64,000 nt of DNA, taken from contig SVKA01000005.1 of NCBI GenBank assembly GCA_015068725.1, forward strand, positions 1-64,000, in the 5' to 3' direction. This DNA comes from Oscillospiraceae bacterium. GTDB lineage: Bacteria > Bacillota > Clostridia > UBA1381 > UMGS1253. The translations under genes and the position numbers were made by a program. Every line of letters begins with the position of its first letter. Within the stretch, counting starts at the first letter, position 1. The notes below the pieces were generated by a model. That model was not told the origin of the DNA. It ran no database searches and saw nothing but the letters and a program-made list of their open reading frames with translations. Below are positions 49,426 through 60,253 of the stretch, in pieces.

Positions 49426-49866
49426 TTGTTTATAGGCGAATACAGTCACAATATAGATGCCAAAGGCAGAATGATTGTTCCGTCCAAATTCAGAAAAGAC
49501 GAATTGGGCGAAATTTTCTATGTAACAAAGGGCACGGAAAAATGTCTGTTTGTGTATTCGCGCGATGAATGGGCAAAGTTTGAGGAAAAGCTGTCGAGCC
49601 TTCCAATTACAACAAATCCTCAGGCGGGAGCATTTGCAAGATTCTTTCTTTCGGGCGCTGTTGAATGTGAAGTGGACAAACTTGGAAGAATAAATATTCC
49701 TTTGTATTTAAGAGAGTATGCAAACATTGAAAAGGATGTCAAGGTTCTTGGCGTAAGAAGCCGTATGGAAATTTGGGATTCGAAGACATGGAGCGAATAC
49801 TGTGAAAAGGAAATTACACTTGAAAACGTACTTGACAGTATGGGCTCAATCGGAATGGACTTTTAG
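49426..49866 (+). CDS. mraZ: Transcriptional regulator MraZ
   Basis: TTG start; LFIGEYSHNIDAKGRMIVPSKFR...KLGRINIPLYLREYANI. Confidence 0.96.
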   Translation: MFIGEYSHNIDAKGRMIVPSKFRKDELGEIFYVTKGTEKCLFVYSRDEWAKFEEKLSSLPITTNPQAGAFARFFLSGAVECEVDKLGRINIPLYLREYANIEKDVKVLGVRSRMEIWDSKTWSEYCEKEITLENVLDSMGSIGMDF

Positions 49867-49879
49867 GCGGTGATGCATA

Positions 49880-50815
49880 GTGGAGTTTAAGCATATACCC
49901 GTTATGCATGATGAATGTATAAAATATCTTGATATAAAGCCTGATGGCATTTATGTTGATGGCACGCTCGGAGGAGCAGGGCACAGTAGCTCAATCGCCG
50001 CACATCTTTCGCAGGATGGTCGTCTTATTGGAATTGACCGTGATGACAATGCCATAAAAGCCGCAAGTGAGCGCCTTCGGGAGTTTGGCGAGCGGGTTTG
50101 TATTGTAAAAAATAACTTTAAAAATATAAATGAAGTTTTAGATAACCTTGGAATTGACAAAATAGATGGAGCACTTCTTGATTTGGGAGTATCTTCTCAT
50201 CAGCTCGATGAAGCAAGCCGTGGTTTTAGCTATATGAAGGATGCACCGCTCGATATGAGAATGGACAGGTCGGCAGAGCTTAGCGCATATGAGGTTGTAA
50301 ATAATTACGCCGAGGAGCGCCTTTGTGAAATCATTTTCAAATATGGCGAGGAGCGCTGGGCAAAAAGAGTGGCAAAGTTTATCGTAGATAAACGAGCAAT
50401 AAAGCCGATAAATACGACGCTCGAGCTTGTGTCGGTTATAAACGCCGCAATTCCAAAGGGTGCCCGTATGACAGGCGGCAACGCCGCAAAGCGTACATTT
50501 CAGGCAATAAGAATTGAGGTAAACGGCGAGCTTGAAATCTTAAAAGGCGCAGTAAACGATTTTGTTTCAAGGCTGAAAACGGGCGGAAGGCTTTTGGTAA
50601 TTACCTTCCATTCGCTTGAGGACAGAATAATAAAGGAAGAGTTTTTATCGCTCGCGTCGGGATGCACTTGTCCGAAGGAGTTTCCCGTTTGCGTGTGCGG
50701 CAATAAGCCAAAGGTAAAGGTGCTTACGGGCAAGCCTGCCATAGCATCTGATGAAGAGCTTTTAAACAATTCGCGCTCAAAGAGTGCAAAGCTTCGGGTT
50801 ATAGAAAAGCTTTGA
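49880..50815 (+). CDS. rsmH: 16S rRNA (cytosine1402-N4)-methyltransferase
   Basis: [62 protein letters not shown]. Confidence 0.97.
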   Translation: MEFKHIPVMHDECIKYLDIKPDGIYVDGTLGGAGHSSSIAAHLSQDGRLIGIDRDDNAIKAASERLREFGERVCIVKNNFKNINEVLDNLGIDKIDGALLDLGVSSHQLDEASRGFSYMKDAPLDMRMDRSAELSAYEVVNNYAEERLCEIIFKYGEERWAKRVAKFIVDKRAIKPINTTLELVSVINAAIPKGARMTGGNAAKRTFQAIRIEVNGELEILKGAVNDFVSRLKTGGRLLVITFHSLEDRIIKEEFLSLASGCTCPKEFPVCVCGNKPKVKVLTGKPAIASDEELLNNSRSKSAKLRVIEKL

Positions 50816-50885
50816 TAAATACATATGATATAAATCTTTAAAAAATACCGATATACACAAAAATTTTTAAGGGAGGTCGCAAACA

Positions 50886-51383
50886 GTGCGTACAAACGGA
50901 AATCTTGCACTTCAACCCGCTTATAAGCCGCAGTATCAGCCTAAGCAGGCGGATTTGAGAAGAAAAGCTGAAGTTATGCGTGCCGAAAAATCGCGCGTGA
51001 AAGCAAAAAATGTAAATGTTGCGGTTGCTATATTTTATATGGCAATTATATTTGCAGTAGCTTTTTGTCTTGTAAGCCGCGAGGTAAGCCTTTATGAAAA
51101 AAGCAGCCAGATAAACCGTCTTGAAAATCGTCTTGAACAGGCGCAGAGCGAAACAAAGCAGGCACAGATTGCGGCTGAGAGGGTAATTGATTTAAATAAG
51201 CTCGAAGAAGCTGCAGCGACCAAATTTGCAATGAGTAGACCCGAAAGAACTCAGACAGTGTACATAAACATACAAAAAAGCGATTATGTTGAAAAGGCGG
51301 CGCAGAGAAATGTCAGCGTCGAGCTTGCCCAGAATATACAAGGCAGCATAAAAAATCTTTTTGGTATATTTGGAGTTAACTGA
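50886..51383 (+). CDS. ftsL: FtsL-like septum formation protein
   Basis: GTG start; cytoplasmic basic N-term, one TM (VAVAIFYMAIIFAVAFCLV), coiled coil, between rsmH and pbpB. Confidence 0.7.
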   Translation: MRTNGNLALQPAYKPQYQPKQADLRRKAEVMRAEKSRVKAKNVNVAVAIFYMAIIFAVAFCLVSREVSLYEKSSQINRLENRLEQAQSETKQAQIAAERVIDLNKLEEAAATKFAMSRPERTQTVYINIQKSDYVEKAAQRNVSVELAQNIQGSIKNLFGIFGVN

Positions 51384-51430
51384 TATTATATTATAATAGC
51401 AAATAAATCCATTTTAAAAAGCAACTTTGG

Positions 51431-51485
51431 AAAGTGAGGCCCTGAAGTGATTTAGAAAAAGTAAATCTCTTGGTCTCGCTTTTTG
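51431..51485 (+). terminator. Structured element / candidate attenuator between ftsL and pbpB
   Basis: AAAGTGAGGCC...GGTCTCGCTTT 11-bp stem (with G-U), inner GATTTA/TAAATC hairpin, then TTTTG. Confidence 0.5.
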
Positions 51486-51573
51486 TTATAAAGCATAAAA
51501 TTTGTATGCATAAAAAACAAGCAAAAGCAAAGTATTTTTGCGTTTTTAAGGCGCAAAAGGTGTTTTGCTTTAT

Positions 51574-51601
51574 TTGCATTTCTATTAATATTTGGTAAAA
51601 T
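51574..51601 (+). promoter_or_regulatory. Possible internal promoter before pbpB/spoVD
   Basis: TTGCAT-N16-TAAAAT about 30 nt upstream of ATG 51632. Confidence 0.4.
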
Positions 51602-51631
51602 TTTGCGCTATGACGGTTTGGAGGTAGGACG

Positions 51632-53833
51632 ATGCAGGCTCCTAAAAAAAGTGTAAGAAAACGAATAATGTGGTTTATGCTTGCGTTCTGCGCTATATTT
51701 GTAGTGCTTGTCGGCAGGGTTGCGTGGCTTCAGACTGTTGACGGAGCAAAGCTAAAAAAAGCGGCTGTTCAGCAGCAGACACGCGACAGTATTATAACGA
51801 GCAAGCGTGGAACAATATATGACAGAAACAAAAAAGAACTTGCGGTCAGCGCATCGGTTGAAATGGTAACGGTTTCGCCCAATGAAATAAAAAAAGCCGA
51901 TGGATGCGAGCTTGTTGCGACAAAGCTTGCCGAAATTCTTTCGCTAAGCTATGAGGATGTGTATAAGAAGGTAACAAAAAATTCTGCCTATGAGATAATC
52001 AAGCGCAAGGTAGAAAGCGAGCAGACAGATCAGATACGCGCACTTAAAGCAAATTCTGAAACAAAAAAAGCGTTTGCAGGTGTAGGGCTTGAAGAGGACA
52101 CAAAGCGTTATTATCCTTATGGAAATTTTGCTTCGCACGTGCTTGGATTTACGGGAACGGATAATCAGGGGCTTTATGGTATAGAAAAGGCATACGATGA
52201 CGAGCTGTCAGGAATTGCGGGACGCGTTATTTCGGTCAAAAATGCAGTAGGCGTTGATATGCCATATAAATATGAACAAAAATATGATTCGCAGGATGGT
52301 ATGAGCATAGTTTTGACGCTTGACGAAACCATTCAGCATTTTGCCGAAAAGCATCTTGCACAGGCGTATGAGGAAAACAAGCCTGACCAGGGCGCATTTG
52401 CAATAGTTATGTCGCCAAAGACAGGTGAAGTGCTTGCGATGGCATCAAAGCCAGATTTTGACCTTAACGAGCCGTTTGAGCTTAATATTCAGGAAATTGT
52501 TGATTCTATCAATGAGCTTCCCCAGCAGGAGCGAAGCGCTGCAAGAAACACCGCACTTCAAAAGCTGTGGAAAAATAAGGCCGTTACAGACACATATGAG
52601 CCCGGCTCGGTATTTAAGATACTCACTTATGCCATGGCACTTGAAGAAGGTGTTGTAAGAACTGATGAAACGTTTAACTGCACCGGCGTTACGGTTGTGG
52701 GCGGGCAGCCTATCCACTGCTGGAAAACAGTGGGACATGGAGTTGAAACGCTTGAGGAAGGACTTCAAAATTCTTGTAACCCCGTACTTATGGAGCTTGG
52801 ACGAAGACTTGGCGTTTCTACATTTTGTAAATATTTCAGAAGCTTTGGTATGGATTCAAGAACCGGCTTTGATATTGTGGGCGAAAGCTCTGGCGTATTC
52901 TTTAAGGAAAGCGCAATGCATGAGGTCGAGCTTGCAACGTGTTCGTTTGGTCAGTCGTTTCAGGTTACGCCGCTTCAGCTGTGCGCGGCAGTGTCGGCGA
53001 TTGTCAACGGCGGAAACCTTATGCGCCCTCATATAGTAAAGCAATTTCTTGACACCGACGGAAACGTTGTAAAAAATATTGAGCCTGAGTTTGTGAGAAA
53101 AATAGTATCGGAGCAAACCTCGCAGATAATGCGCGGATATATAGAAAGCGTTGTAACAAAGGGAACCGGTAAGGGCGCAAAGATTGACGGATACAGAATA
53201 GGCGGAAAGACCGGAACATCAGAAAAACAACCGCGTGGAAACAGAAAATATGTGGCTTCGTTTATAGGTGTTGCGCCTGCTGATGACCCTGAGCTTATAT
53301 GCATAGTGGCTATTGATGAGCCTACGGGCGATTTGTATCAGGGAAGTCAGATTGCAGCTCCCGTTGTACGAAATATACTTGAGGACACACTTCGCTATAT
53401 GGGATATGAAAAAACGCTTACGGGCGAGGACCTTGCAATAATGCAGTCAAATGTTCCTGAAATAAGGGGCTTTGAGCTTTCGGAGGCGAAAAAACAGCTT
53501 GCGGCAGGCGGCTTTGCGATAAAGGTTGTCGGCGACGGTGAAACGGCGGTGCAGCAGCTTCCAAAGCCGGGCGCAACGCTTGCAAAGGGCTCGACTGTCA
53601 TCATATATACAACAGAGGATGAAATAGCACAAATAAGTGTGCCCGATGTTTCGGGCATGGGCGCATCGGCCGCCAGACAAACTATTTTGGATGCAGGGCT
53701 CAATATCGAGATTATCGGTGCGGCGGCAGAATCGGAAAATTCACCTGCAAGCAAGCAGGACCCGCCGCCAGGTACTAAGGTAAATCCTGCCTCGACAGTG
53801 CGCGTCGAATTTATATATATGGACGGAGATTGA
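51632..53833 (+). CDS. Penicillin-binding protein 2 / SpoVD-type transpeptidase with two C-terminal PASTA domains
   Basis: TSKRGTIYDRNKKELAVSA; YEPGSVFKILT (SxxK); GGKTGTSEK; PASTA VPEIRGFELSEAKKQL and VPDVSGMGASAARQTI. Confidence 0.94.
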   Translation: MQAPKKSVRKRIMWFMLAFCAIFVVLVGRVAWLQTVDGAKLKKAAVQQQTRDSIITSKRGTIYDRNKKELAVSASVEMVTVSPNEIKKADGCELVATKLAEILSLSYEDVYKKVTKNSAYEIIKRKVESEQTDQIRALKANSETKKAFAGVGLEEDTKRYYPYGNFASHVLGFTGTDNQGLYGIEKAYDDELSGIAGRVISVKNAVGVDMPYKYEQKYDSQDGMSIVLTLDETIQHFAEKHLAQAYEENKPDQGAFAIVMSPKTGEVLAMASKPDFDLNEPFELNIQEIVDSINELPQQERSAARNTALQKLWKNKAVTDTYEPGSVFKILTYAMALEEGVVRTDETFNCTGVTVVGGQPIHCWKTVGHGVETLEEGLQNSCNPVLMELGRRLGVSTFCKYFRSFGMDSRTGFDIVGESSGVFFKESAMHEVELATCSFGQSFQVTPLQLCAAVSAIVNGGNLMRPHIVKQFLDTDGNVVKNIEPEFVRKIVSEQTSQIMRGYIESVVTKGTGKGAKIDGYRIGGKTGTSEKQPRGNRKYVASFIGVAPADDPELICIVAIDEPTGDLYQGSQIAAPVVRNILEDTLRYMGYEKTLTGEDLAIMQSNVPEIRGFELSEAKKQLAAGGFAIKVVGDGETAVQQLPKPGATLAKGSTVIIYTTEDEIAQISVPDVSGMGASAARQTILDAGLNIEIIGAAAESENSPASKQDPPPGTKVNPASTVRVEFIYMDGD

Positions 53834-53872
53834 TTTTTTGGTATTCATATTGTTATGAGAGGAGAGCTGGCA

Positions 53873-55309
53873 ATGAAGCTTTCAAAGCTTTTGTGCGGTC
53901 TTGAAACAAGTGGTTATAATCCGGATAACATAGAAATAAGTGGTATTGCATATGACTCTCGCAGCGTAAAAAAGGGCGACGTATTTGTATGCATAAAGGG
54001 TTATGCGACAGATGGGCATAAGTATGTGAAAAATGCTATTCAAAACGGCGCTGCGGCAATTGTTGCAAGCGATAAAATCGAGGTAAATATACCCGTCATA
54101 TATACTCCCGACACCCGTCTTGCGCTTGCGTATATGTCGAAAGCGTACTTTAATAATCCGCTTGAAAGTATAAAGCTTATCGGCGTTACGGGAACAAACG
54201 GAAAAACTACTGTAACGTATCTTATAAAATCCATGCTTGAAGCGCAGGGAATAAAGGTTGGTCTTATCGGTACAAATCAGAATATGATTGGCGATAAGGT
54301 TATCCCGACCGAACGCACAACTCCCGAGTCGTTTGAGCTGTATAAGTTGTTTGCACAAATGGCAGACGAGGGTGCAGACTGCGTTGTGATGGAGGTGTCG
54401 AGTCATGCACTTGAGCTTTGTCGTGTGGCAGGATGCGAATTTGATACGGCGGTATTTACAAATCTGACACAGGACCACCTTGATTTTCACGAAAATATGG
54501 AAAACTACTTTATGGCAAAAAGCAAGCTGTTTTCTGTGTGCAAAAATGCGGTCATAAACATTGACGATGAGTACGGCAGACGCCTGGCAAAAATGTGCGG
54601 CGCAAACGTTATGACGTATGCTATCAATTCGGATGCGGATATGCGCGCAAGCTTAATAAGCGTAGACGCAAAGGGCGTTTGCTATGATTTGTGTTATAAC
54701 AATAATAAATATAAAGCGCGTCTTTCTATTCCGGGCAGGTTTTCTGTATATAACTCGCTTGCATCGCTTGGAGCGGTGATAACGCTCCGCGCGGACATAA
54801 ATTCGTGTCTTGATGAGCTTTCAAAGGCGAAGGAAGTAAAGGGAAGAGCGGAAATTGTAGGAACTGATACAGATTTTACGGTCATTATAGACTACGCTCA
54901 CACGCCCGACGGACTTGAAAATATACTTTCTACGGTGAATGAATTTAAAAAAGGACGCCTTATCACTTTGTTTGGATGTGGCGGCGACCGTGATAAAACA
55001 AAGCGCCCAAAGATGGGCAAAACGGCAGGTGAGCTTTCGGATTTTTTAGTTGTAACGTCTGACAATCCACGAAGCGAGGAGCCTGATAAAATAATTGATG
55101 ATATTATGGACGGCGTCATTGAGAGCGGATGCGAATATGTGCGCATCGAAAACAGACGTGATGCGATAGAGTATGCACTGACTCACGCAAAAAAAGATGA
55201 TATAATCGTGCTTGCGGGAAAGGGACATGAAACGTACCAGATTTTAAAGGACGGTACAATTCATTTCGACGAGCGCGAAGTGGTATATGAGGTTTTGGAG
55301 AAAAAATAA
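53873..55309 (+). CDS. murE: UDP-MurNAc-tripeptide synthetase
   Basis: GVTGTNGKTTVTYLIKSML; DNPRSEEPDKIIDDI; ATG 53873. Confidence 0.95.
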   Translation: MKLSKLLCGLETSGYNPDNIEISGIAYDSRSVKKGDVFVCIKGYATDGHKYVKNAIQNGAAAIVASDKIEVNIPVIYTPDTRLALAYMSKAYFNNPLESIKLIGVTGTNGKTTVTYLIKSMLEAQGIKVGLIGTNQNMIGDKVIPTERTTPESFELYKLFAQMADEGADCVVMEVSSHALELCRVAGCEFDTAVFTNLTQDHLDFHENMENYFMAKSKLFSVCKNAVINIDDEYGRRLAKMCGANVMTYAINSDADMRASLISVDAKGVCYDLCYNNNKYKARLSIPGRFSVYNSLASLGAVITLRADINSCLDELSKAKEVKGRAEIVGTDTDFTVIIDYAHTPDGLENILSTVNEFKKGRLITLFGCGGDRDKTKRPKMGKTAGELSDFLVVTSDNPRSEEPDKIIDDIMDGVIESGCEYVRIENRRDAIEYALTHAKKDDIIVLAGKGHETYQILKDGTIHFDEREVVYEVLEKK

Positions 55310-55338
55310 ATTCATAATCCAAAATTGAGGAGATATTT

Positions 55339-56706
55339 ATGCAGCAAATCAGTATAAAAGAAATAATCTGCGCTACGGGTGGCACGCTTTTGTGTGGAAG
55401 CGAGGATATAATAATCAAAAACATTACAACGGACAGCCGTAAAAGCGGAGAAAATATGCTTTTTATTGCCCTTGAAGGTGAAGTATTTGACGGACACGAA
55501 TTTGTAGGTGCAGCCTTTGATGCGGGCGCGGTGTGTGCGCTTGTGCACAAAGATATAACGGTGGCGGGCAAAGCGCTTGTGCGCGTAGAAGATACAAAAA
55601 AAGCGCTTTCTGACCTTGCACGCTATTATCTTGACAAGCATCGCGTAAGCGTTGTCGCACTGACAGGCTCGGTTGGCAAAACGACTACAAAGGATATGGT
55701 AGCGTCGGTGCTGCAGCAAAAATACAATGTTTTAAAAACTCAGGGCAATTTTAATAATGATATAGGCTTGCCGCTTACGGTGTTTAACCTTGACAAAGAG
55801 CACGATATAGCGGTGCTTGAAATGGGCATGAACCATTTTGGTGAAATTCATCATCTTGCCTCCATTGCAAAGCCCGATAAGGCAATTATAACAAATATCG
55901 GTATGTCGCACATAGAAAACCTTGGCTCGCGCGAGGGGATATTAAAGGCAAAGCTTGAAATCACGGATTTTTTTGATAAAGAAAACACGCTCTTTATAAA
56001 TGGCGACGATGATATGCTTATAGGGGCAGAGGGAAAATACAACTGTAAAACCTTTGGCATTGATAATGAAAATGTGGCTTACAGAGCGGCAGACATTGTG
56101 CTAAATGAGGACAGTTGCGAATTTAATGTAATATATGAGGATAAAAAAGTACATATAAGAGTCAACCTTCCCGGAAAGCACAACATATATAATGCACTTT
56201 GTGCGTTTTGTGTGGCAAAAAGCTATGATATCTGTGATGATATGATAGCAAAGGGGATTGCATCATTTTCACCGTCAAAGATGAGAATGGATATACAAAA
56301 AATCGGCGCCGTTACAGTTATAAATGATTGCTATAATGCATCGCCTGCATCTATGGAGGCGGCGCTTTCGGTGCTTTGTAAGATAGAGGCGAAGCGCCAT
56401 GTTGCGATTTTGGGCGATATGCTCGAAATGGGTTCTTTTGCACCCGATGCACACAAGGGCATCGGTAAAAAGGCGGCAAATATGGGCGTTGATATACTTT
56501 TTTGTGTAGGAAAAGAAGCAAGAAACATACAAAGCGGTGCAGTAAGTGAAGGCTTGGATGAGAAAAATACGCTCCATTTTGAAAAAAATGAGGAGCTTAC
56601 AGGTGTGCTTGGCAAGCTTTTGCGTGAGGGCGATGCGGTACTTATAAAGGCATCGCGCGGTATGAGGTTTGAACAGATTACGCAAGCAATAGAAAAGATG
56701 TTTTAA
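55339..56706 (+). CDS. murF: UDP-MurNAc-tripeptide-D-Ala-D-Ala ligase
   Basis: LTGSVGKTTTKDMVASVL; INDCYNASPASMEAAL; LGDMLEMG. Confidence 0.96.
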   Translation: MQQISIKEIICATGGTLLCGSEDIIIKNITTDSRKSGENMLFIALEGEVFDGHEFVGAAFDAGAVCALVHKDITVAGKALVRVEDTKKALSDLARYYLDKHRVSVVALTGSVGKTTTKDMVASVLQQKYNVLKTQGNFNNDIGLPLTVFNLDKEHDIAVLEMGMNHFGEIHHLASIAKPDKAIITNIGMSHIENLGSREGILKAKLEITDFFDKENTLFINGDDDMLIGAEGKYNCKTFGIDNENVAYRAADIVLNEDSCEFNVIYEDKKVHIRVNLPGKHNIYNALCAFCVAKSYDICDDMIAKGIASFSPSKMRMDIQKIGAVTVINDCYNASPASMEAALSVLCKIEAKRHVAILGDMLEMGSFAPDAHKGIGKKAANMGVDILFCVGKEARNIQSGAVSEGLDEKNTLHFEKNEELTGVLGKLLREGDAVLIKASRGMRFEQITQAIEKMF

Positions 56707-56749
56707 TATTGTTTTTGGAAGACAAAAGTAAGAAGGGGTTGTTTTTACA

Positions 56750-57736
56750 ATGGCAAGTGGGCAAATGAGTGTTTTTATACCGTACCTTTTAACGTTTGGT
56801 ATAGCATTTTTAATATGTATTATAATAGCACCTGTGCTGATACCGTTTTTGCACAGATTAAAGTTTGGTCAGCAAATACGGGAGGATGGTCCAACCTGGC
56901 ATCAGAAAAAATCGGGCACGCCGACGATGGGAGGCATTATATTTATTCTCGGCTCACTTGGCGCGACTATGTTTTTTGTGCGTGATGCGGCGGTAATTAC
57001 TGTTATGCTTTTTGCGCTTGGCTTTGGCATTATCGGCTTTGCCGATGATTTTATCAAGGTTGTATTAAAACGAAACCTCGGTCTTACGGCAATTCAGAAG
57101 TTTGCGCTCCAGATTGCGTTTTCGATTGCGTTTGTTGTGGTGCTCAGCGCTCTTGATATGCTAAAAACGGATATTTATATCCCATTTACAAATATGACAT
57201 TAGACCTTGGATGGTTTTACATAGTTTTTGTTGTTTTTATAATGGTAGGCTTTACAAATGCGGTAAATCTTACCGACGGACTTGATGGCCTGGCGACAAG
57301 TGTAACTGCTGTTGTATCATTGTTTTTTGCTCTGGCAGCGTTTTTAATGGAAAACAAAGAGCTTTGCATATTTATGATAGCTCTTTTTGGCGGCTGCGTA
57401 GGATTTTTGGTGTTTAATCATCATCCTGCAAAGGTATTTATGGGCGATACAGGCTCATTGTTTCTGGGCGGCGCGCTTGCGGCAGCATCAATAGTTTTAA
57501 AGATGCCGCTTATTTTGGTAATTGCGGGAATTATATATGTGGTTGAGGCGCTTTCGGTTATGCTTCAGGTGGCGTCGTTCAAGCTTACGGGAAAAAGAAT
57601 TTTCAAAATGAGTCCAATTCATCATCATTTTGAGATGTGTGGATGGAATGAGGTAAAAATAGTAACAGTATTTAGTATAGTTACGATATTGTTTTGTATA
57701 GTAGCGTATTTTTCGACATTGCCGTTTTTGGCATAA
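56750..57736 (+). CDS. mraY: Phospho-MurNAc-pentapeptide-transferase
   Basis: GPTWHQKKSGTPTMGGIIF; NLTDGLDGLATS; FMGDTGSLFLGGAL; SPIHHHFE. Confidence 0.97.
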   Translation: MASGQMSVFIPYLLTFGIAFLICIIIAPVLIPFLHRLKFGQQIREDGPTWHQKKSGTPTMGGIIFILGSLGATMFFVRDAAVITVMLFALGFGIIGFADDFIKVVLKRNLGLTAIQKFALQIAFSIAFVVVLSALDMLKTDIYIPFTNMTLDLGWFYIVFVVFIMVGFTNAVNLTDGLDGLATSVTAVVSLFFALAAFLMENKELCIFMIALFGGCVGFLVFNHHPAKVFMGDTGSLFLGGALAAASIVLKMPLILVIAGIIYVVEALSVMLQVASFKLTGKRIFKMSPIHHHFEMCGWNEVKIVTVFSIVTILFCIVAYFSTLPFLA

Positions 57737-57779
57737 GAGAGTATTAAGAGAGAACGAATTATAAAAAGGAGGTAAACGT

Positions 57780-59075
57780 ATGACGAAAAGAACAAAAACG
57801 GCGCCGCCGACAAGCAACAAAAAAAGAGCGGGTGCAGCAGGACACAGAAAAACAAATGTACCTCCTGAAACAAGACGAACCAAAGCAAGACGTGATATAC
57901 ATGACATATTACCTTTAAAGTCTGACAGAATTAATCAGAAAAGCTTTGATACATCTTTAATACTTACAATAATAATTTTGGTGGTTTTCGGACTTATTAT
58001 GGTATTTTCGGCAAGTGCGCCTGCGGCGAGCGCGTATCAGGATAATCCGTATTATTACATAACCAGACAAGGTATTTTTGCCGTAGTGGGTGTTGCGGCC
58101 ATGTTTGTGATATCGTGTATTGACTATCACAAATACTCAAAATATGCTCTCTTGATACTTGCGGGAAGCTTGCTTTTATTGTTTGCGGTATACATTCCGG
58201 GCATAGGCATTGTAAGAAACAGTGCACGTCGCTGGATTAACATAGGCATAAGCACGCTCCAGCCCTCTGAGGTTGTAAAGGTCGCAATAATTATATATTT
58301 TTCTTACAGCTTATCAGTAATAAAGGATAATATAAAAAAATTTAAAGATGGTCTTTTAAGATATCTTGTAATTCTGGGTGTTTTTTCGGTTGTGCTCTTA
58401 AAGGAGCCTCATCTTAGTGCAACGCTTGTAATATGCGCGGTTGGATGTGTTTTGTTGCTTGTAGCAGGTGCAAGGATGAAGCATTTTATGCTTTTAGGCG
58501 GCCTTGCTCTTCCGGTGCTTTGTTTTATGATTTATAAACAGCCGTATCAGCTTGAGCGTGTCATTACATTCTTAGACCCGTTTGCCGACACATCGGATGC
58601 GGGCTTTCAGATTGTAAATTCACTTTACGCGATAGGCTCGGGAGGAATTTTCGGGCTTGGGCTCGGTATGAGCAGACAAAAGTTTTTGTATCTGCCTGAG
58701 CCGCAAAATGACTTTATATTTGCGATAGTGTGTGAAGAGCTTGGGCTGTTGGGAGCGGCTCTTGTGTTAGTGCTTTTCGGTTTTTTAATCTGGAAGGGAT
58801 ACAGAATTGCTCAGGAGGCGCCTGATATGTTCGGCACACTTCTGGCAACGGGAATAACGAGCCTTATTGCTATACAGGTCGCCGTCAATGTAGCGGTGGT
58901 AACCTCGTCTGTACCTACGACGGGTATGGCGCTTCCGTTTTTCAGTTATGGCGGAACATCGCTTTTGATACTTTTAGGATGTATGGGAATACTTCTTAAT
59001 ATATCGCGGCAAACCATAAATACAATCCGGCCCGGTGATGTAAATAAAAAAAGTAAGCGGGGAGATACAAAATGA
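57780..59075 (+). CDS. ftsW: SEDS glycosyltransferase FtsW/SpoVE
   Basis: ARRWINIGISTLQPSEVVKVAIIIY; PEPQNDFIFAIVCEELGLLG; TTGMALPFFSYGGTSL. Confidence 0.94.
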   Translation: MTKRTKTAPPTSNKKRAGAAGHRKTNVPPETRRTKARRDIHDILPLKSDRINQKSFDTSLILTIIILVVFGLIMVFSASAPAASAYQDNPYYYITRQGIFAVVGVAAMFVISCIDYHKYSKYALLILAGSLLLLFAVYIPGIGIVRNSARRWINIGISTLQPSEVVKVAIIIYFSYSLSVIKDNIKKFKDGLLRYLVILGVFSVVLLKEPHLSATLVICAVGCVLLLVAGARMKHFMLLGGLALPVLCFMIYKQPYQLERVITFLDPFADTSDAGFQIVNSLYAIGSGGIFGLGLGMSRQKFLYLPEPQNDFIFAIVCEELGLLGAALVLVLFGFLIWKGYRIAQEAPDMFGTLLATGITSLIAIQVAVNVAVVTSSVPTTGMALPFFSYGGTSLLILLGCMGILLNISRQTINTIRPGDVNKKSKRGDTK

Positions 59076-60181
59076 GAATTTTGTTTGCGGGCGGCGGAAC
59101 TGCCGGTCATATTAACCCTGCACTTTCAATTGCAGCGTATGCAAAAAGTGTAGACGAAAAATGTGAAATACTGTTTATTGGTAAAAAAGGCAATATGGAA
59201 GAAACTCTTGTTCCAAAAGCAGGATTTGATATAAAATTTATAGATATTGAAGGCTTTAAGCGTTCGCTCACTTTAAAAAACGTGAAAGTAATTTTAAAGA
59301 CAATCCGTGCTATAAGCGAGAGTAAAAAAATAATAAAAAGCTTTAAGCCCGACGTCGTTATATGCACGGGAGGCTATGTAAGCGGCCCTGTCATGTCAGC
59401 GGCAGCTGCACTTAAAATTCCGTCAATTATACATGAACAGAATGTGTTTGCGGGCGTAACGGTAAAGCTTTCGCAAAAATATGCTACATATATTGCGACA
59501 AGCTTTGAAAAAACAAGGGAGTATTTAAAGGCAAAGGACAAGTGCGTATTTACGGGAAACCCCGTAAGAGAAGAGATTCTTTGCGCAGATAAAGACGTTT
59601 CGCGCGCCGCTCTTGGACTTGATAATCGTCCGTTTGTGCTTTGCTTTGGCGGCAGCCTTGGCGCAAAGCGTATTAATGATACGGCTGTTGATTATATACA
59701 GAGGCTCTCAAAGGAAGATAAAATTCAGTTTATGTTTGGCACAGGCAAGCGTAACTATGATGAGGTAATGTCTGATATTAAAAAGCGCGGCATAGATTTG
59801 CATGAGCACAAAAACATACGTGTGTGCGACTATATATACGATATGGATAAGGCACTTTCAGCCGCCGATGTTGTAATCGGGCGTGCAGGCGCAATAAGTA
59901 TAAGCGAAATTTGTGCACTTGGTAAGGCGAGCATACTTATACCATCGCCAAATGTCGCACACAATCATCAGTACACAAATGCGAAGGCGCTTGTTGATAA
60001 TGGCGCGGCAATAATGATTACAGAAGATGAGCTTGATGCAGATGTGCTTGAAAAGAAGCTTGAGAGCTTGATTTATGATAAAGAAAAAATTGCCATTCTT
60101 GAAGAAAATGCAAAAAAAATTGGCACAAAAGATGCCTCAAAAAAAATATACGAGCTTGCGAGCGGTATTGTAAGCAAGTAA
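59072..60181 (+). CDS. murG: UDP-GlcNAc:lipid I N-acetylglucosaminyltransferase
   Basis: FAGGGTAGHINPAL; GGYVSGPVMSAAAALKIPSIIHEQN; FGGSLGAKRIND. Confidence 0.97.
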   Translation: MRILFAGGGTAGHINPALSIAAYAKSVDEKCEILFIGKKGNMEETLVPKAGFDIKFIDIEGFKRSLTLKNVKVILKTIRAISESKKIIKSFKPDVVICTGGYVSGPVMSAAAALKIPSIIHEQNVFAGVTVKLSQKYATYIATSFEKTREYLKAKDKCVFTGNPVREEILCADKDVSRAALGLDNRPFVLCFGGSLGAKRINDTAVDYIQRLSKEDKIQFMFGTGKRNYDEVMSDIKKRGIDLHEHKNIRVCDYIYDMDKALSAADVVIGRAGAISISEICALGKASILIPSPNVAHNHQYTNAKALVDNGAAIMITEDELDADVLEKKLESLIYDKEKIAILEENAKKIGTKDASKKIYELASGIVSK

Positions 60182-60253
60182 CGCCTGCTCCGCGACCTGC
60201 ATAATATGTATCAAAAGAAATTAAGCAGGTATGGCGGAGGTGTATATAAGGTG

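Noticed and set aside
53882-54490. 202-aa antisense ORF within murE
   Set aside because: Cys/Arg/Tyr-rich shadow translation with no RBS or domain evidence.
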